Assembly: GCA_928212115.1 (NCBI GenBank)
Contig: CAKMRJ010005634.1
Location: forward strand, 183,728,927 to 183,792,926
Source: Lactuca virosa
Taxonomy: Eukaryota > Streptophyta > Magnoliopsida > Asterales > Asteraceae
Reading direction: 5' to 3'
Length of the DNA stretch: 64,000 nucleotides
Below, piece after piece: positions 45,510 through 58,196 of this stretch. The notes beneath the pieces were generated by a model. It saw only the letters and a list, made by a program, of their open reading frames with translations. It ran no database searches and was not told where the DNA came from. Numbering within the stretch: the first letter of the stretch is position 1; each line of letters opens with the position of its first letter. The position numbers and the translations under genes were made by a program.

Positions 45510-47396
45510 CTATGCACATACGAAATGATCAGTCCTTTTTTTCACGAACAAGACTGGTGCTCCCCAGGGTGAGAAACTTGGTCTAATGAAGCCTTTGATG
45601 AGTAGTTCGTTCAGTTGGCTGGACAGTTCTTGCATTTCTGAAGGTGCAAGATGATACAGGGCTTTAGCTACTGGGGTAGCTCTGGGAATCAAGTCGATTC
45701 GGAATTCGACTTGGCGTTCAGGAGGGACTCCTGAAATATCTTCAGGGATCAGATCAGGGAAATCACAGACTTCAGGGATATCCTTGATGCTTTTCACATC
45801 TTGTGTCTTCTCAACAACGTGAGCTAAGAAGGCGCAGTAATCATTACGAAGATGCTTCTGAGCCTTGAAACAGGAAATGATTTGAAGATTTGCACTAGGT
45901 TTGTCGCCATAAATAACGAGAGATTTGTTACTTGGCATATTAAGATGGATGGCTTTCTCGTAACACAAGATATCAGCACGGTGAAGACTTAACCAATCCA
46001 TGCTGATTATGATGTCAAAGCTTTTAATTAAGACCGACATAAGGTCAATTTGGAATGAATGGTCATTTAGAGTAAGTGTGCATCCTATGTATATGTCATT
46101 GGTACTTTCGGTTTTTCCATTGGCCATCTCAACGGTGAATGTATCTTTTAGTGCCTTGGGATTTTGTTTTAGAAAGTGTTTGAACTTATGGCTTACGAAA
46201 CTTTTCTTTGCATCGGTATCGAAAAGAATGCATGCGTAAGAGTCGTTGAGAAGGAACGTACCGGTCACCACGTTAGGATCCACTACTGCTTCTTCATAAC
46301 CAATCGCCAAGACTCTTCCAGTACCACCAACATTCTTTAACTTAGGACAATTTTTCTTGAAATGCCCTGCTTCCCCACATTCATAGCATGCTTGGCTCAC
46401 ACCTACAGCAGGGACTTGAGAAATAGGTTGCGCTGGTGTCCTACAGAAACGGACAGTATGCCCCTTTCTGTTATAATTCTTGCAGTGCATTTCTCTGCAA
46501 GCTCCATTATGATGAAAGTTGTATTTGTTGCACTTTGGCAAAGATCCAGCATATCTACTTGGGATTGCTGGAGTGGTAGACAAAGTGGTAGGAACAGGAG
46601 TTGCAACAGCAGCAGGAACAATAGCAGCGTCTGCTGCCACTGTTTGTTGCTTTTTCGAGGGCTCTTGAGACGATTTCGCTTTTCTCTTGTTCCAAAATTT
46701 CTTCTTATTACTAATCCCTTCCTTGGGTTTCTCCGGGATAGGTACCATAGAGCCATGACGAACTCCGTGGTCTACTAATGTATGTGCCAAACGCTTGGCA
46801 CTGTCAAAGGTGAGAGGGTTGGCAGCTATAACATTTCCTTGTATCTGAGGAGAGAGTCCCCAGATATACCTCTCATCTTTCTTGCTCTCAGTGGGAACCA
46901 TCCCTGGACACAGAATAACCAGATTACTGAACCTGGCAGTATATGCAATTATATCGAAGTCTTTCATTATCAGACTCCAAATTTCTTCCTCTAGCTTTTG
47001 AATTTCGCCACGATGACAACATTCTGCTAGCATCAGGGTTTTTAGATCATCCCAACTCATAGCATTGGCGACTGGAAGGGATAAGGATTTGACATAGCCA
47101 TTCTACCAGGAAAGGGCTCTGTCTAAGAAGGTACATGCTGCAAACTTGACTTTGCTTGCTTCAGGGCATGCACAGATTTCAAACACTGATTCTATTTTCT
47201 CGAACCAGCTCGTCAGAGTAATGACACCTCCGATTCCATCAAAAGTTATGGGCTTTGCATTAGTAAAGTCTTTATAGAAACACTCACAAGGGTGTCCAAG
47301 ACCTTCACCATGACCAGAAATTGGAGCACCACTGCCTGTTCCACTGTTACCACTGGAGTTTATTTGTGCCATGGCAGTAGCCACAACAGCAGCCAC
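45510..47396 (-). pseudogene. Gypsy-2 gag-protease-RT N-terminus, one in-frame stop
   Basis: A long frame interrupted only by a TAG at 47103-47105. Gag: CECFYKDF, ITFDGIGG, SWFEKIESVF, then the retrotrans_gag core. Two zinc-binding motifs: a degenerate CKNYNRKGHTVRFC and an intact CYECGEAGHFKKNC. The protease active site reads ILFDTDAKKSFVS: the expected D-T-G is D-T-D, which should inactivate it. It ends with EFRIDLIP and LNELLIKGFIRPSFSPWGAP of the RT start. Confidence 0.92.
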
Positions 47397-47842
47397 TGCT
47401 GCCTGAAAGAAAGCAGCGTCGAATTCGGTGGAGGCGGTGGATTGTCATTGACTAATTCTTTCTGTTTGACTTTTTGGGAAATAAGATATAAAAATGGAAC
47501 ATCAATAGTGATAATAAAATCAAATGTCTTGAACTAATTACATTAGTTCTACAGGTATTCAGAAAATTTTACATAGAACTAACTTGTAAAATGACAATGT
47601 GAAATTGGATAGTGATTTTTCAAAGGAAATAAGATGCTTGTCATATATTGGTATATCAGATACATAGAGTTCAGAAAATTTGACCTTGTAGTAGGTCTAC
47701 AATATACCAACTTAACTGAAAACTTGACAGCATACTGACCAGTCGAAAATAAAATTTCGAGGTCGTACTATGTACATGAAAACATCACTAGTGTATATAC
47801 GCGGATTTAGACTACATCCCAAAAGAGTAAGTAGAGTATGCT

Positions 47843-48145
47843 CTACTCGTGAGGAGTACAGTTCGGATTCCTACTAAATTCAGCACTGAACCGAGCCAAC
47901 TGGCGTTCTGTGGCACACATACGCCTTTCTAGTATCGCTTGACGTTCTCGAAGTTCTCTAGCTTCATTTCGGCTTGCCGCTAGTTCCCTTCGTAAGGTTT
48001 TGGTAATATTCCTTGTTGTCTCATGGTTTCTAATCAGATGGTGAAGACGGACTGTGTTAACTCTTGTAGTAGCACTAACTTGTATGACTCCGTCGATAGC
48101 AGATCTTCCATGTTCATCGCTACGCGTAACCCGACGAACTAACAC
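47843..48145 (-). pseudogene. Coiled-coil ORF in the Gypsy-2 gag N-terminal region
   Basis: 100 codons, Arg/Glu-rich with a helical C-terminal half (RELAASRNEARELRERQAIL). It lies upstream of the gag core on the same strand, so it is probably an N-terminal part of gag displaced by frameshifts. Not recognised as a known domain. Confidence 0.45.
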
Positions 48146-48249
48146 ATGAAGGGATCTGTCTGCTGAGCCTCGTTCGTCAAGATTGTAAAAGCTTCAGTCT
48201 CCATTATAAGGATGGTCCTGACCCTATTCATGACTCCACCTATCTAAAT

Positions 48250-48465
48250 TCACTGCCCACTGAGGTGTCGGACCATGAAAATTTTGTCGTGGATTGGGAT
48301 TTTGGGCAACTTGAGGTAGGTTATAGGCTCCTGATTATGAGTCAGAACTTCAGGAAAATCCTCTTCTATTGGGTCTGCAGGATCATCCTCTGGTTCAGCA
48401 TTGAGCCATACTCCATTCCCTTGATTAGGAAAGTACGGATCTCCCGGTAGATGAAAACCAGCCAT
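48250..48465 (-). pseudogene. Probable Gypsy-2 gag start (acidic)
   Basis: ATG at 48465 (MAGFHLPGDPYFPNQGNG), followed by an acidic E/D/P-rich stretch. I recall similar openings in Asteraceae Gypsy gags. The open frame extends upstream to 48570 but without better context. It is separated from later gag by stops. Confidence 0.5.
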
Positions 48466-48570
48466 GCTATCTATGCGAGAATAGGGAGGAAAGAGACATC
48501 TAATAGATTTGGATAAGTTCAAATAAACAATTTCAAGTTTCCATATAAGAAACTTATAGCTAACAGTCAT

Positions 48571-49241
48571 TGTATTCTATATGGCATGATTCGTACTAGG
48601 TACTTCTAACTACAAAGTGTATACTAATTATATATAACTTGGGTATAATAGACCTTCGATTAAATGATCCGGCTCTAAATCCACAACCAAACAAGGAACA
48701 GGAAATAAAGCTAGATCACATATTCTAAGTCTATAAAACTTTAATTATATATAACTGTAATATACACTTAATATTTATAGCTCTACCAAAATGATTCTTT
48801 TTTTTCACATGTTTGTTTCTAGTAAGGATGACTCTCTTGTATCTTGTTGTTTTTGTGTCATAAAATACTCCTATAGTATTTTATCTTTTATGTTGGATTC
48901 TAGAGTTCTTCGGGTACTTAGGTAAGTTTTAGACTTGTTGCAACACCACTATTACTCCCAAACACATGTTGGTCATATCTCAAATAAATATAGTTGATCA
49001 GACCATATTAATCCCAGATATGATTGCATAACTGTCTAGGTTTAACTGTAGTGTCTAACATCCAAATACTTTTGTATTGTTCTTACTGTGACATAGTTTC
49101 CTGAATATATGTATGTTAGTATACTTCTTATAAAATAGTTAAATTTTAAAAGTAGACTTGTAGTCAGAGCGTTTCAGCCCCATAGCATTTATAGTTTGTA
49201 TATCTTTTATGGTTTGATATACTCAGTTCACTATAAACAAT
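48571..49241 (-). other. Gypsy-2 leader
   Basis: AT-rich untranslated leader between the PBS and gag. No gene seen. Confidence 0.6.
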
Positions 49242-49253
49242 GATCTGATACCA
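49242..49253 (-). other. Gypsy-2 PBS
   Basis: The minus strand reads TGGTATCAGATC, 3 bp from the LTR. Confidence 0.85.
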
Positions 49254-49256
49254 ATC

Positions 49257-51569
49257 TGTCACACCCCCAAACTAGAACGCCGGAAACGTCCGGGGGTGGA
49301 AGACTTCATTTGTAGTATCACAACAATGCATAATAGTAATCAAAGTACAACAACAACCATTGTATTTACAAAGTTATAAGTTTTACAACTGTGTCCCAAA
49401 CATAGTGTATATGAACTAAAAAGTACAAGTTTAAAAGACATGATTTTATAGATCTCCGTCTTCTCAAAAGCTGTGGTTGTACATGTATTACTCTTTCCCT
49501 GAGAATACAAGTAGAATTTGAAAAGTTTCAACAATTAAGTTGGTGAGTTCATAAGTATGTTTATAACTAAAGTCTGTTTTCTTGTGTATTGATAAAGTGA
49601 ATGTGTTTTTCCCAGAAAATCCTATATTTTTTGCTATGTTATATTGTAAGCAAAACGTATAATGATTTCTTGTAACAAAAACTTGTAAAATGTAGTTTAG
49701 TTTTCATAAAACCATGAAAAGTATGTTTTCTCTGAATTGAAATAGTATTCCATGTTTATTCTTGTAAGATATTGTATTATAGTTTTATAGTTAAATAAAA
49801 CTATGTGAAGTGTTGCTTATTCATACAATAATCATTTTGTTCAATACCAAATTGTGAGTTATTATAACCATACTAGATGACCTAAGATGGCCTGAACACG
49901 ACGTTCTTCAGGCGTTGTAATATGTAAGACATTTGTCACCCCAGACATGCCTGCCTAACTGTAGCTAGCAGTTCAGTTGTGGGATTGTCAGTCCCATATA
50001 GATCTATATACAAATGTCGCGCTCTCCCTCCAGGAGACTCTGGTTATAATTTCAGGACTTTTGTTGGTACTTGGAGAAGTACGTGAAGATAGTCTCACAA
50101 ATGCTATATTGATGATTATGTATAGAATATTGAAAGGTTACTTGTAAGAAATACAATGTAAGTAAGTTTCATAAACTGTATGGAATATAGTTTATAAGTT
50201 TGTTTTCTCAGTAAAGTATTCTGTTTGTTTTCTAATATTGTTCTCTGCTTGTTTTCCATCATGTCCTCTGTTTGTTTTCTGTTATGTACTATGTTTGTTT
50301 TCCTGTTATGTACTTTGAAACTTGAAACTAATGAATGATCCTCTAAACTATACCTATTATAGTTTAGCTGTTTGTTTTACTATAAGAATCTGTAATACTG
50401 TTATTCCATGAAAATTCTCTGTTTGTACTCATGTAGTCTCAAACAGTTTGAAAACCATTTTATATTTATATAAATGTAATATTTATATAATTGTGATTAA
50501 TTAGATATTCGATTAAATAACTTTACCCAAAGCCCACAACCAAACAAGGAATAGGAAATGGGGTCAAATTACATATTCTAAATCTTCAGAATCCAAATTA
50601 TATAATTTACACAGATATAAATATGTAATTTTAAGAATTTAAAATATACTAAAACATTTAAAAATCTCTTGAGATATTAACACAATTTCATTGTGTTTCA
50701 CTTGTATTCCCCCCTAAAATAATTAAAATCATGAATATGTAGGGGTATGAACTCACCTTTCGTGAGTGATATGATTGATGAACAAATATAGGATTGCAAG
50801 TTTCACGAGTGAAATCCCGTCGTAAAACAAGTCCTATATAGCAATTTGTATAATATATATGCAACAAATTAGTGAATATAATCATAGGAATGATTGGAAA
50901 TTGGAATAATTTGTAAGTATAACTTACAAATAGGAGTGTTAGAAGCTAAGATGGAGGCTGTAAGGAGTTCACGGCCAGGAAGGGTGTTCACGGCCCAAGA
51001 ACACTCGATGTTCTTGAGTTCACGGCCCACTGATCTTGAAGATCTTGCAGATTTGAAGGTGAAGCAAACGTATGATGGCTAGAAATCACTAGAATGAAGA
51101 TGAAATGATGAAATACCTTGAAGATTCAAGCAATATTCCAAGAAAATCAAAGGATTGAAGGATGATACTTGAGAGAGAATTCTTGATGTGCACGGCCAGA
51201 TGTGTAGAATGAGGAATAAATCAGTCTCCCTTATATATATATAGGGAAGAGATCACGGCCGAAGGGTTCACGGCTTCGGTTCATGGTCCGAAGGCGGTTC
51301 ACAGCCTCGGTTCACGGCCGAAGGCAGTAATCAGTTCACGGCTGCGAGGTTTGCGGTCCGAAGGGAAAGGAGAAGAAAGGTGGTGTGAAGTTTCTCGGAT
51401 CCAACTTATTCCCTTCTTAAACACCTAATATTCTTAGGGTTTTAACATGCAAAGGTTATTATTCTGACCTTAATAAAAATCCAAACAATAAAGAGGACTT
51501 TAGTTGACCCAAGTTTGACTTTGGTTTACTAGGGTTGACTTTACAAGTAGGAAATAACGGGATGTTACA
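49257..51569 (-). repeat. Gypsy-2 5' LTR
   Basis: Colinear with the LTR at 40540, with small differences (for example, it lacks a ~25-bp stretch in the GTTCACGGCC cluster). The donor at 50756 is intact. The acceptor AG seen in the other LTR is changed to AT here. Confidence 0.93.
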
Positions 51570-51637
51570 GTTGATTGTACCATGAATAGTGTTACGAGAA
51601 GTCCTTTGGTCTTATACTAACTAAGTAGCTTCATGAA

Positions 51638-54600
51638 TGTCACACCCCCTTAAAGCGGAAACAAGAAGGGTGACAAGATAAGGTCTCTCAACACAAGGTA
51701 TATAGGATTACCAACCATAATCGTTGAGCATTTTATGCTTACATCATATTTAAAACAATATTACATTTTAGTTCCATACTACATAGTTTAGTAAATAACA
51801 AGAGCAATAAACGTAAATCATTGTGACGTCTTAAACTGGCTCACTGACCATTTCTTGAAAAGCAAGCAAAAATGAGGGTCAACTATAAAATAGTTGGTGA
51901 CTTCAAAGGTTTATAAAGGTACATCATTTTAGTATGAAAATATAGATTTGTTCAACAAAAGTTCCAACTCAAAATGAGTGTTGAATGACAAAACACTCTG
52001 TTCACAACCAATCCTAACGACCATTCTTCTCCCATTCCATCATGTCCATGGTTCCCATTATGTCAGTTCACGAAAATATGCACTCAGAGTTCTAGGTGAG
52101 TGGGGGCTGTCTACCCCAAATAGCATTATCCATAAGACCGTCGGCTCGAATACGAGTTAATAGGTTGTAGTTCGGTTCTCGGGGACTTAACATACAAAGT
52201 TCATAACAAGTTCATATCACAAAGTTCATATCAAGAGTTGATAGCATAAATCTCATAGCACAAGTTCATAAAAGTGTATCGTTCCAAGTTCATTAAATTC
52301 ATAAAACAATATCGTTTCAATTTCATTAAGTTCATACAAAAAGGCTCAGCAAGTTCACAAAATAGATTTCAGCATGTTCATCAAACAAAGTTCCACAAGT
52401 TCATAAAATAGTACAGATAGCTCATAAAAAAGAGCATGCTTTCCACCCCAAAATATGACAACAGTAAAAAAAAGGGTCTATGAATACTTACTAGGGAGAG
52501 TTTGCGGTTCGACCTTCGTGGTTCGGTGTTGTATAGATCGATTTCTACTAGTACCCTACAGAACAAGTAGTTTCTAGTGATATACAATTCACTAAACCAT
52601 TATCTAAGATCTACCTAGCCAACTAGTGCTATTACAAAGTGCTCAAAGTTTGTTCGATTCATTATTGGTAAATGTTGAATTTATGGTGCCTTAAGTTCGA
52701 AAATCCACAAGAGCATGAAAATGAACATCAAAAATTATTAAAATATATTGTATGGTTCTACTAGAAGGTATGAGTGCCTAGAAATTTTATAGTAATTTTT
52801 TAAGGTACCTTGGTATTTATTTATAATTTAAGCTTAGATAACATGAAAATTTGAAAATAAATAGTAAACAGTTGCAAATATTCCCAAATTAATTTCCACA
52901 TGCTCTTATAATGTTCCAAACATATTTGTTTGTGCTCTTGAGTCCTAAGACCCAGTTTTGTAAATTTATTCCCTAATTAGAAGAAAATTCAAAATAAAAT
53001 ATCAAACAGTGCCCAAATTGTATGAAAATTTAGCGGGCATCCTTATTGTATATATAAATTTGTTCCATAATTTTTAAGAATTTTAATTCATTTGTAAGTA
53101 TTTATATTGAATTTTTGGCCATTAAATCCTCATTGTTTTTTAGAAAAATAAGGGATTGGTTCTAGCACTTGGGGTTTTACAGATCATCCTTTGAAAACAC
53201 GAACTTTCATAAAACAATTTGGTTCAAAACTATTTCGAAGCTAAACAAGGGTATTCAATCCCAACAAGTAATGCAATGTAGCTCTAGCAAGTGAATGAGT
53301 TCCAATTGTAACTGAAAGTTTAAAAATTTGTGTAGGGACTTCTATGAGATTTTAGTTCATGAAATTTTATGTCTTCTGTGATTTATTTGTTAAGTTTCTA
53401 AAATATTTTTCTCCAGATTTATTGTGGAGTTTAAGGCCTTTGATCATGTAATGTAAAACTAGTGATCACAGAAAAAGTGTTGAATGAGCAACTGTTTTGT
53501 AAAAATTGAAAAAAAATCGAAATCTTAGAGTGTTTCAGTGAGACCACTTGGGTTCGATATCTAACTCCAAATACTACATTCCAGAAAACGAATCTCAGGT
53601 ATTGGACATGAAATGAGTGAGTTATAGCCTTTTAAAGTTGAGATAGAAAACATAGTTCAAACTCCTATTATACCTAATCATATCAGTTTATTTTGCTTAG
53701 ATTGAGAAAGAAAAACATTATATTAAAAATATTCTGTAGAAATACTTGTTTCTAACCATTTGACATTACATGCAACCAAGCTAGATGAGACTAAACTTTT
53801 GAAAAAATCGATTTTTGTGCTAGATAAGGCTTGCATGTGCTCACCTTTTCTCTTGACTTTGGTTTGATCATGGTTGACCACCATTTCCAGAACATGCAAC
53901 ATGTTTTTGGTGGTTATCTACAAACATCAAGATCAAACAAAGGTTCTTTGCAAGAACAAGCCTTAGAAATCAAAAATTAGTAGGAGAAAGTGAGTAGAAC
54001 TTGTAAAATTTGTTACGGATATTCAAAAGGTGTATGATAACCACTTACCCTTTGATATGAAGCTTCAAGAACACCCAAAATTTGGCTGAAAATTCGTGGT
54101 TGAGGGACTGATTTTATGATAGAGAAAGTGAGGTTTCTAGAGAGAAGGAAGAGGAAAAGTGGGATTTTGTCTCTCTGGATAGACCATCTCTCTCGTCGTC
54201 TCTTTGGGGCTATACTCCACGAAAATCATCCACAGAACTCCAGTAATGTGAGCTAACTTATGAAAATGAAATGGAAAAATCTCTCCCACACAAGATGCAT
54301 CTAACATCGGATTTGCTCTCTCTCAAGGACATGCAAAATTTGACCTCAGGATTTTACATAAAGAAGCAAGGTATAATGAGTGAGAGAGAGTAAATGAAGA
54401 TGGAAGAGCCTATGAATGAATTTTGGGTGGAGAGAAGGGATTAAAAGCTTCTTGAAAAGTGGTGAACTTTATAAATATGGCCTCATTTCAATTTTTATAA
54501 AGATTGTCTTTAGTTCTTATAAAATTTCTAGATATATTATATAAATTTCCAAGAGTTTATTTCTTGGTTTTATTCAAGTAATTTTTTTTAAAATAAGTTC

Positions 54601-55147
54601 ATAGACTTGCATTTTAATTTATGATTGTAGGAATTAATTATTTTGTGATTTAATTTTTATAAAAAAAAAATCAAATGTATAGTTCATTTACAAAAAAATA
54701 AGGGTTCATAATATAAGAACGTAGGATTAGACAATAATTCAATTAAATTTTTGATTCATAATTTAGATTATGAATTACATGAATATTGTCTCAAATTTGT
54801 AATTAATTGATATTACGATTTAATTAGTTCACATTTGTTTAAAATTGTTAAGCATTTGGAATGTCCCAATTGGACAATTAGGGCATTTAACTTACCCTTA
54901 AGCTTTGATCTACCGTATATGGTTTGGTATTTAGTTTTAAGGTTGAACTTTGTCACTTTATAACCTAGTTGATATTTTCACAAATCCATGTGAAAGTTCA
55001 GTGTAAGCTAAGTTCTAACTAATTGTTCCAAGGGATCTATGGAGTCGCGACCTAGTTCATCTTGTGGCATCTAGAACCAATTTATGTTCACACATAAAGA
55101 TGGTGAAGTTCGAGTTCACTACTATCTTGAGTTTTGATGGATGTCAC
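51638..55147 (-). repeat. Gypsy A LTR (3510 bp), first copy
   Basis: Bounded by TGTCACACCCCC and GGATGTCACA in the plus view. A PPT-like purine run lies just inside on the minus strand (AACTAGGGGAGAC), so this is the 3' LTR of a minus element. It includes a degenerate array of 'aagttcata' words (52190-52420) and a donor AAAAG|GTGAGC on minus at 53844. Very long for an LTR. Confidence 0.8.
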
Positions 55148-56257
55148 AGTCTCCCCTAGTTTTGGGAATTTCGTCCCGAAATTCAACTGGAAGTACTACT
55201 GATTCAAAGATAGAAAATAGTTGAGGATATTTGTTCTTCATAAATCCTCCCATTCCTATGTAACTCATGTCCGTGCTTAGAATTCCAACAAACTTTCACA
55301 ATCGAGATTCTGCTTTGTTTAAGCTGCTTAACTTCCCGATTGATGATTTCTATGGGTTCATCCACCAATTTTAGTCGATTATTAATTTGGAGGTCCTTGA
55401 GAGGTACGTGCAGGGGGGATTCCTCCGCCAAGCACTTTTTGAGGTTCAACACATGGAATATGTCATATATCGTACTAAGTTCTTCTAGTATCTTGAGCTT
55501 ACATGTCACTGGACCGATCATGTCAATAATATCGAAGGGTCCTACCTAGCGAGGAATTAGTTTTCCCATTTTTCCGTAGTGTACAATTCTTTTCAATGGT
55601 GATACTTTTAAGAGTACTTTATCTCCCTCTTGAAATTCCAAGGGTTTCATATGCTTATTAGCATATCTCTTCTTGTGATCACGAGTGGAATTTAGTTTAT
55701 CACGTATTTTCGTGATCTTGTCAGTGCTCTCTTGATCTTTATGAAGCCTCGTTAATTGCTATCGCTAATTTTCAGTCAACAAGGTGGTGATCGACACTTA
55801 AGCCCGTATAGTGCTTCGTAAGGGAGCACAATTCACATTGGCATTATAATTTTTGTTATAGAAAAACTCAACTAATCATAAATAGATGCTCCAATTACCT
55901 CCTAAACTGATCATATGGGCTCAGAGTATCTCTTTCAAAGTGTGGATAGTTCATTCGCGTTTCCATACATCTGAGGATGGTAGGTAGTAATTATGTTTAA
56001 TCATGTACCAAGGCTTTCTAAAGTGACTACCATATTTGTGACACAAGGAGACTCCCTATCCAAAATAATGGAAATAGGTAGTCCATGACGTACTATGATC
56101 TCATCTATGTAAATCTAGAAAAGATTTTCCATTCGGTAATCTTCTCGAATGGGAAGAAAGTGTGCAGATTATGCCAATAGACCCACCTCTATCCAAATCG
56201 GATCATTCCCTTTAGCAGTCGTTGTCAATCTCCAATAAAATAAATTGTAGCTACCAC
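55148..56257 (-). pseudogene. Gypsy A integrase/C-terminal remnant
   Basis: The minus-strand frame 55521-55204 has a GPVTCKLKILEELS, HVLNLKKCLAEESP and VKVCWNSKHGHE series, the C-terminal chromodomain-like region. Further along, to 56257, fragments of integrase are readable with many stops. Cut at 56258 by Gypsy B. Confidence 0.75.
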
Positions 56258-58196
56258 TGTAACACCCCGACTACCAGGTATAAATTTTAAAAGTTTGATA
56301 TTCAATATTAGAGACCTACTCGTGGTTTATGGGACCTACTCGATGAGTTGGTGGACCCCAACTCGACGAGTAGAGGTTGTGCATGAAAACCCTAATTTTT
56401 AGGGTTTTCACCCTATTTAAAGGACCTTAAGTCCTTTCATCCAGCCTCCTTACCACCCTTTCACGTCCAGAAGAAAAAACCTAATCGATCTAACCCTATT
56501 TTTGAGTGTGTGTGAGAGGCTAAAGTGTGTGTTGGTGCATTTTCTTGAAGAGGCTTGAAGATTTAGAGGCTTGGAACCAGAAGAAGGTTGTAGATCCTAT
56601 ATCTACATTGTTTTGGCATCCATTTGAAGGTAAAAAGTCCTTACCTTAACTTTCCATTCCTTAGGTCTCTTCTTATGTTAGTATATGGGCATTTTGGTGT
56701 AAAATGGGGGTCATACTCGAGTTTGAGCTTGTCATGAGAACATGGTTTTCAGATCTGGACTCCTCTAGGCCCTTATAGACCTAAAGCCTCAAGATTTATG
56801 AAGCTTTGGCCCTTTTCCATGTCCAAAACCTCTTCCTAAGGATATTTATGAGTGTTTTAGCTTCATGGAGCCTTGCATGCACATAAAGTTAGCAACTTTA
56901 CGTGGTAACTACACCCTAGGATGCTAGATCTACAGTTTGGAGCTTTGGCTTTGCTTAAAAGCGTCTGAATGAGAAAAGGATTGAAGGGACTCGACGATTT
57001 GCATATCCAACTCGACGAGTTGGAATAGGGTTTCCCGCTTTCTGGATTCTGCATGAACTCGGTGAGTTAGTGAGTTAACTCGACGAGTTGGTTAGGGTTT
57101 TCCCAAAATTTTGGAAACTGCATGGACTCGACGAGTTGTCTGGAAACTCGGCGAGTCAACTGGGGTTTTCACGATTCTTTGAGTTCTGAAGGAACTCGAC
57201 GAGTCAGTAAGTTGCACTCGACGAGTTGGGTCAACATGGACTGTTAACCTTGACCGTTGACTTTGACTTTGACTTTGACCAAGGGTTGACTAGTCGACTT
57301 CTGAGGGTATTTTGGTTATTTGGGAATTTATGGAAGTAGATCATTGGTGGTTATAGGTGTTGGTGTTTGGAGCCGTGTTTCGGGAGTTTGATATTTCAGT
57401 TCCGATCGACATTGTGAGGTGAGTTTTCCTCACTGTACTCAAGGGTCGAAAGCACCAAGGTGGGCCCTTTGGATTGTTATCCTGCTTTATTGCTAGTATG
57501 ATCTGTTAGATCGGTATCCTGGTAGGTAGGATGTTCTATGTGGTTATGATCTGTTAGATCGTTACCCTGGTAGATAGGATGTTCTATGTGGTTATGATCA
57601 GTTATATCGGTATCCTGGTAGATAGGATGTTGCTATGCTTAGTGATCTGTAGATCGGTTTTTCTGTCTGTAGATTGTTATGTGATTATCTGATATATGTG
57701 CACATGATTGATTGATGGTTGAGGCTTATTTGCTTTGTGCGAGAGCCAAAAGACCAGGGCATTCCAACCCGATGGTTATGGGCCAAGAGTATTCCATCCC
57801 GAGGATGACTGGACTGATAGTATGTGGGCATTCCAACCTGATGGTTGTGGGCCGAGGGTATACCATCCCGAGGATGGTTGGACCCATAGTATGTTGGCAT
57901 TCCAACCCGATGGTTGACTGGGCGTATAGTATGTTGTGATTATATGTGTGTTTATTGTTGTGCGGGTATTTTGGGGGAAACTCACTTAGCTTTGGGCTTA
58001 CAATTTTGGATTTTTTTCAAGTACTTCAGATGATCGCGGGAAGGAGAAGGCGTGATCGTGCACCTCCTCACATTCTTATGATCTTGATTTCTGGGATACA
58101 CTGATATGAAACTATTTTGAAAACATTTTGTAATAATTAAAGGTTTTTGAATGCTTGAAAAAGTATTAAATTGGCTTGAATTTTATGGATGTTACA
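56258..58196 (+). repeat. Gypsy B 5' LTR (1939 bp), nested in Gypsy A
   Basis: Starts TGTAACACCCCGACTACCAGG and ends GGATGTTACA. TATA-like CCTATTTAAAGG near 56408-56420. ACTCG(N)CGAGT palindromes at 56330-56370 and 57000-57225. Donor AG|GTGAGT at 57419 and acceptor at 58021. Between them are two tandem arrays (57486-57660 and 57755-57935). Confidence 0.92.
57486..57935 (+). repeat. Tandem arrays in Gypsy B LTR
   Basis: First array: four units of about 50-58 bp with 'gatctgttagatcggtatcctggtag'-like content. Second array: three units of about 60 bp with 'gcattccaacccgatggtt' and 'ccatcccgaggatg'. ORFs over these units are repeat artefacts. Confidence 0.88.

Larger units (their letters stand above)
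40540..51569 (-). mobile_element. Gypsy-2: complete LTR retrotransposon (11.0 kb) inserted in Copia-2
   Basis: Two LTRs of 2332 and 2313 bp with high identity; 5-bp flanks GTGGA and GTTGA (one mismatch). On the minus strand: PBS, gag, protease, RT, RNase H, integrase, C-terminal domain, PPT. Coding damage is limited (one gag stop, a few frameshifts, altered catalytic residues), so this is the youngest-looking Gypsy in the window apart from the duplicated block. Confidence 0.95.

Noticed and set aside
57685..57985. Repeat-peptide ORFs on both strands
   Set aside because: They cover the tandem arrays of the Gypsy B LTR.
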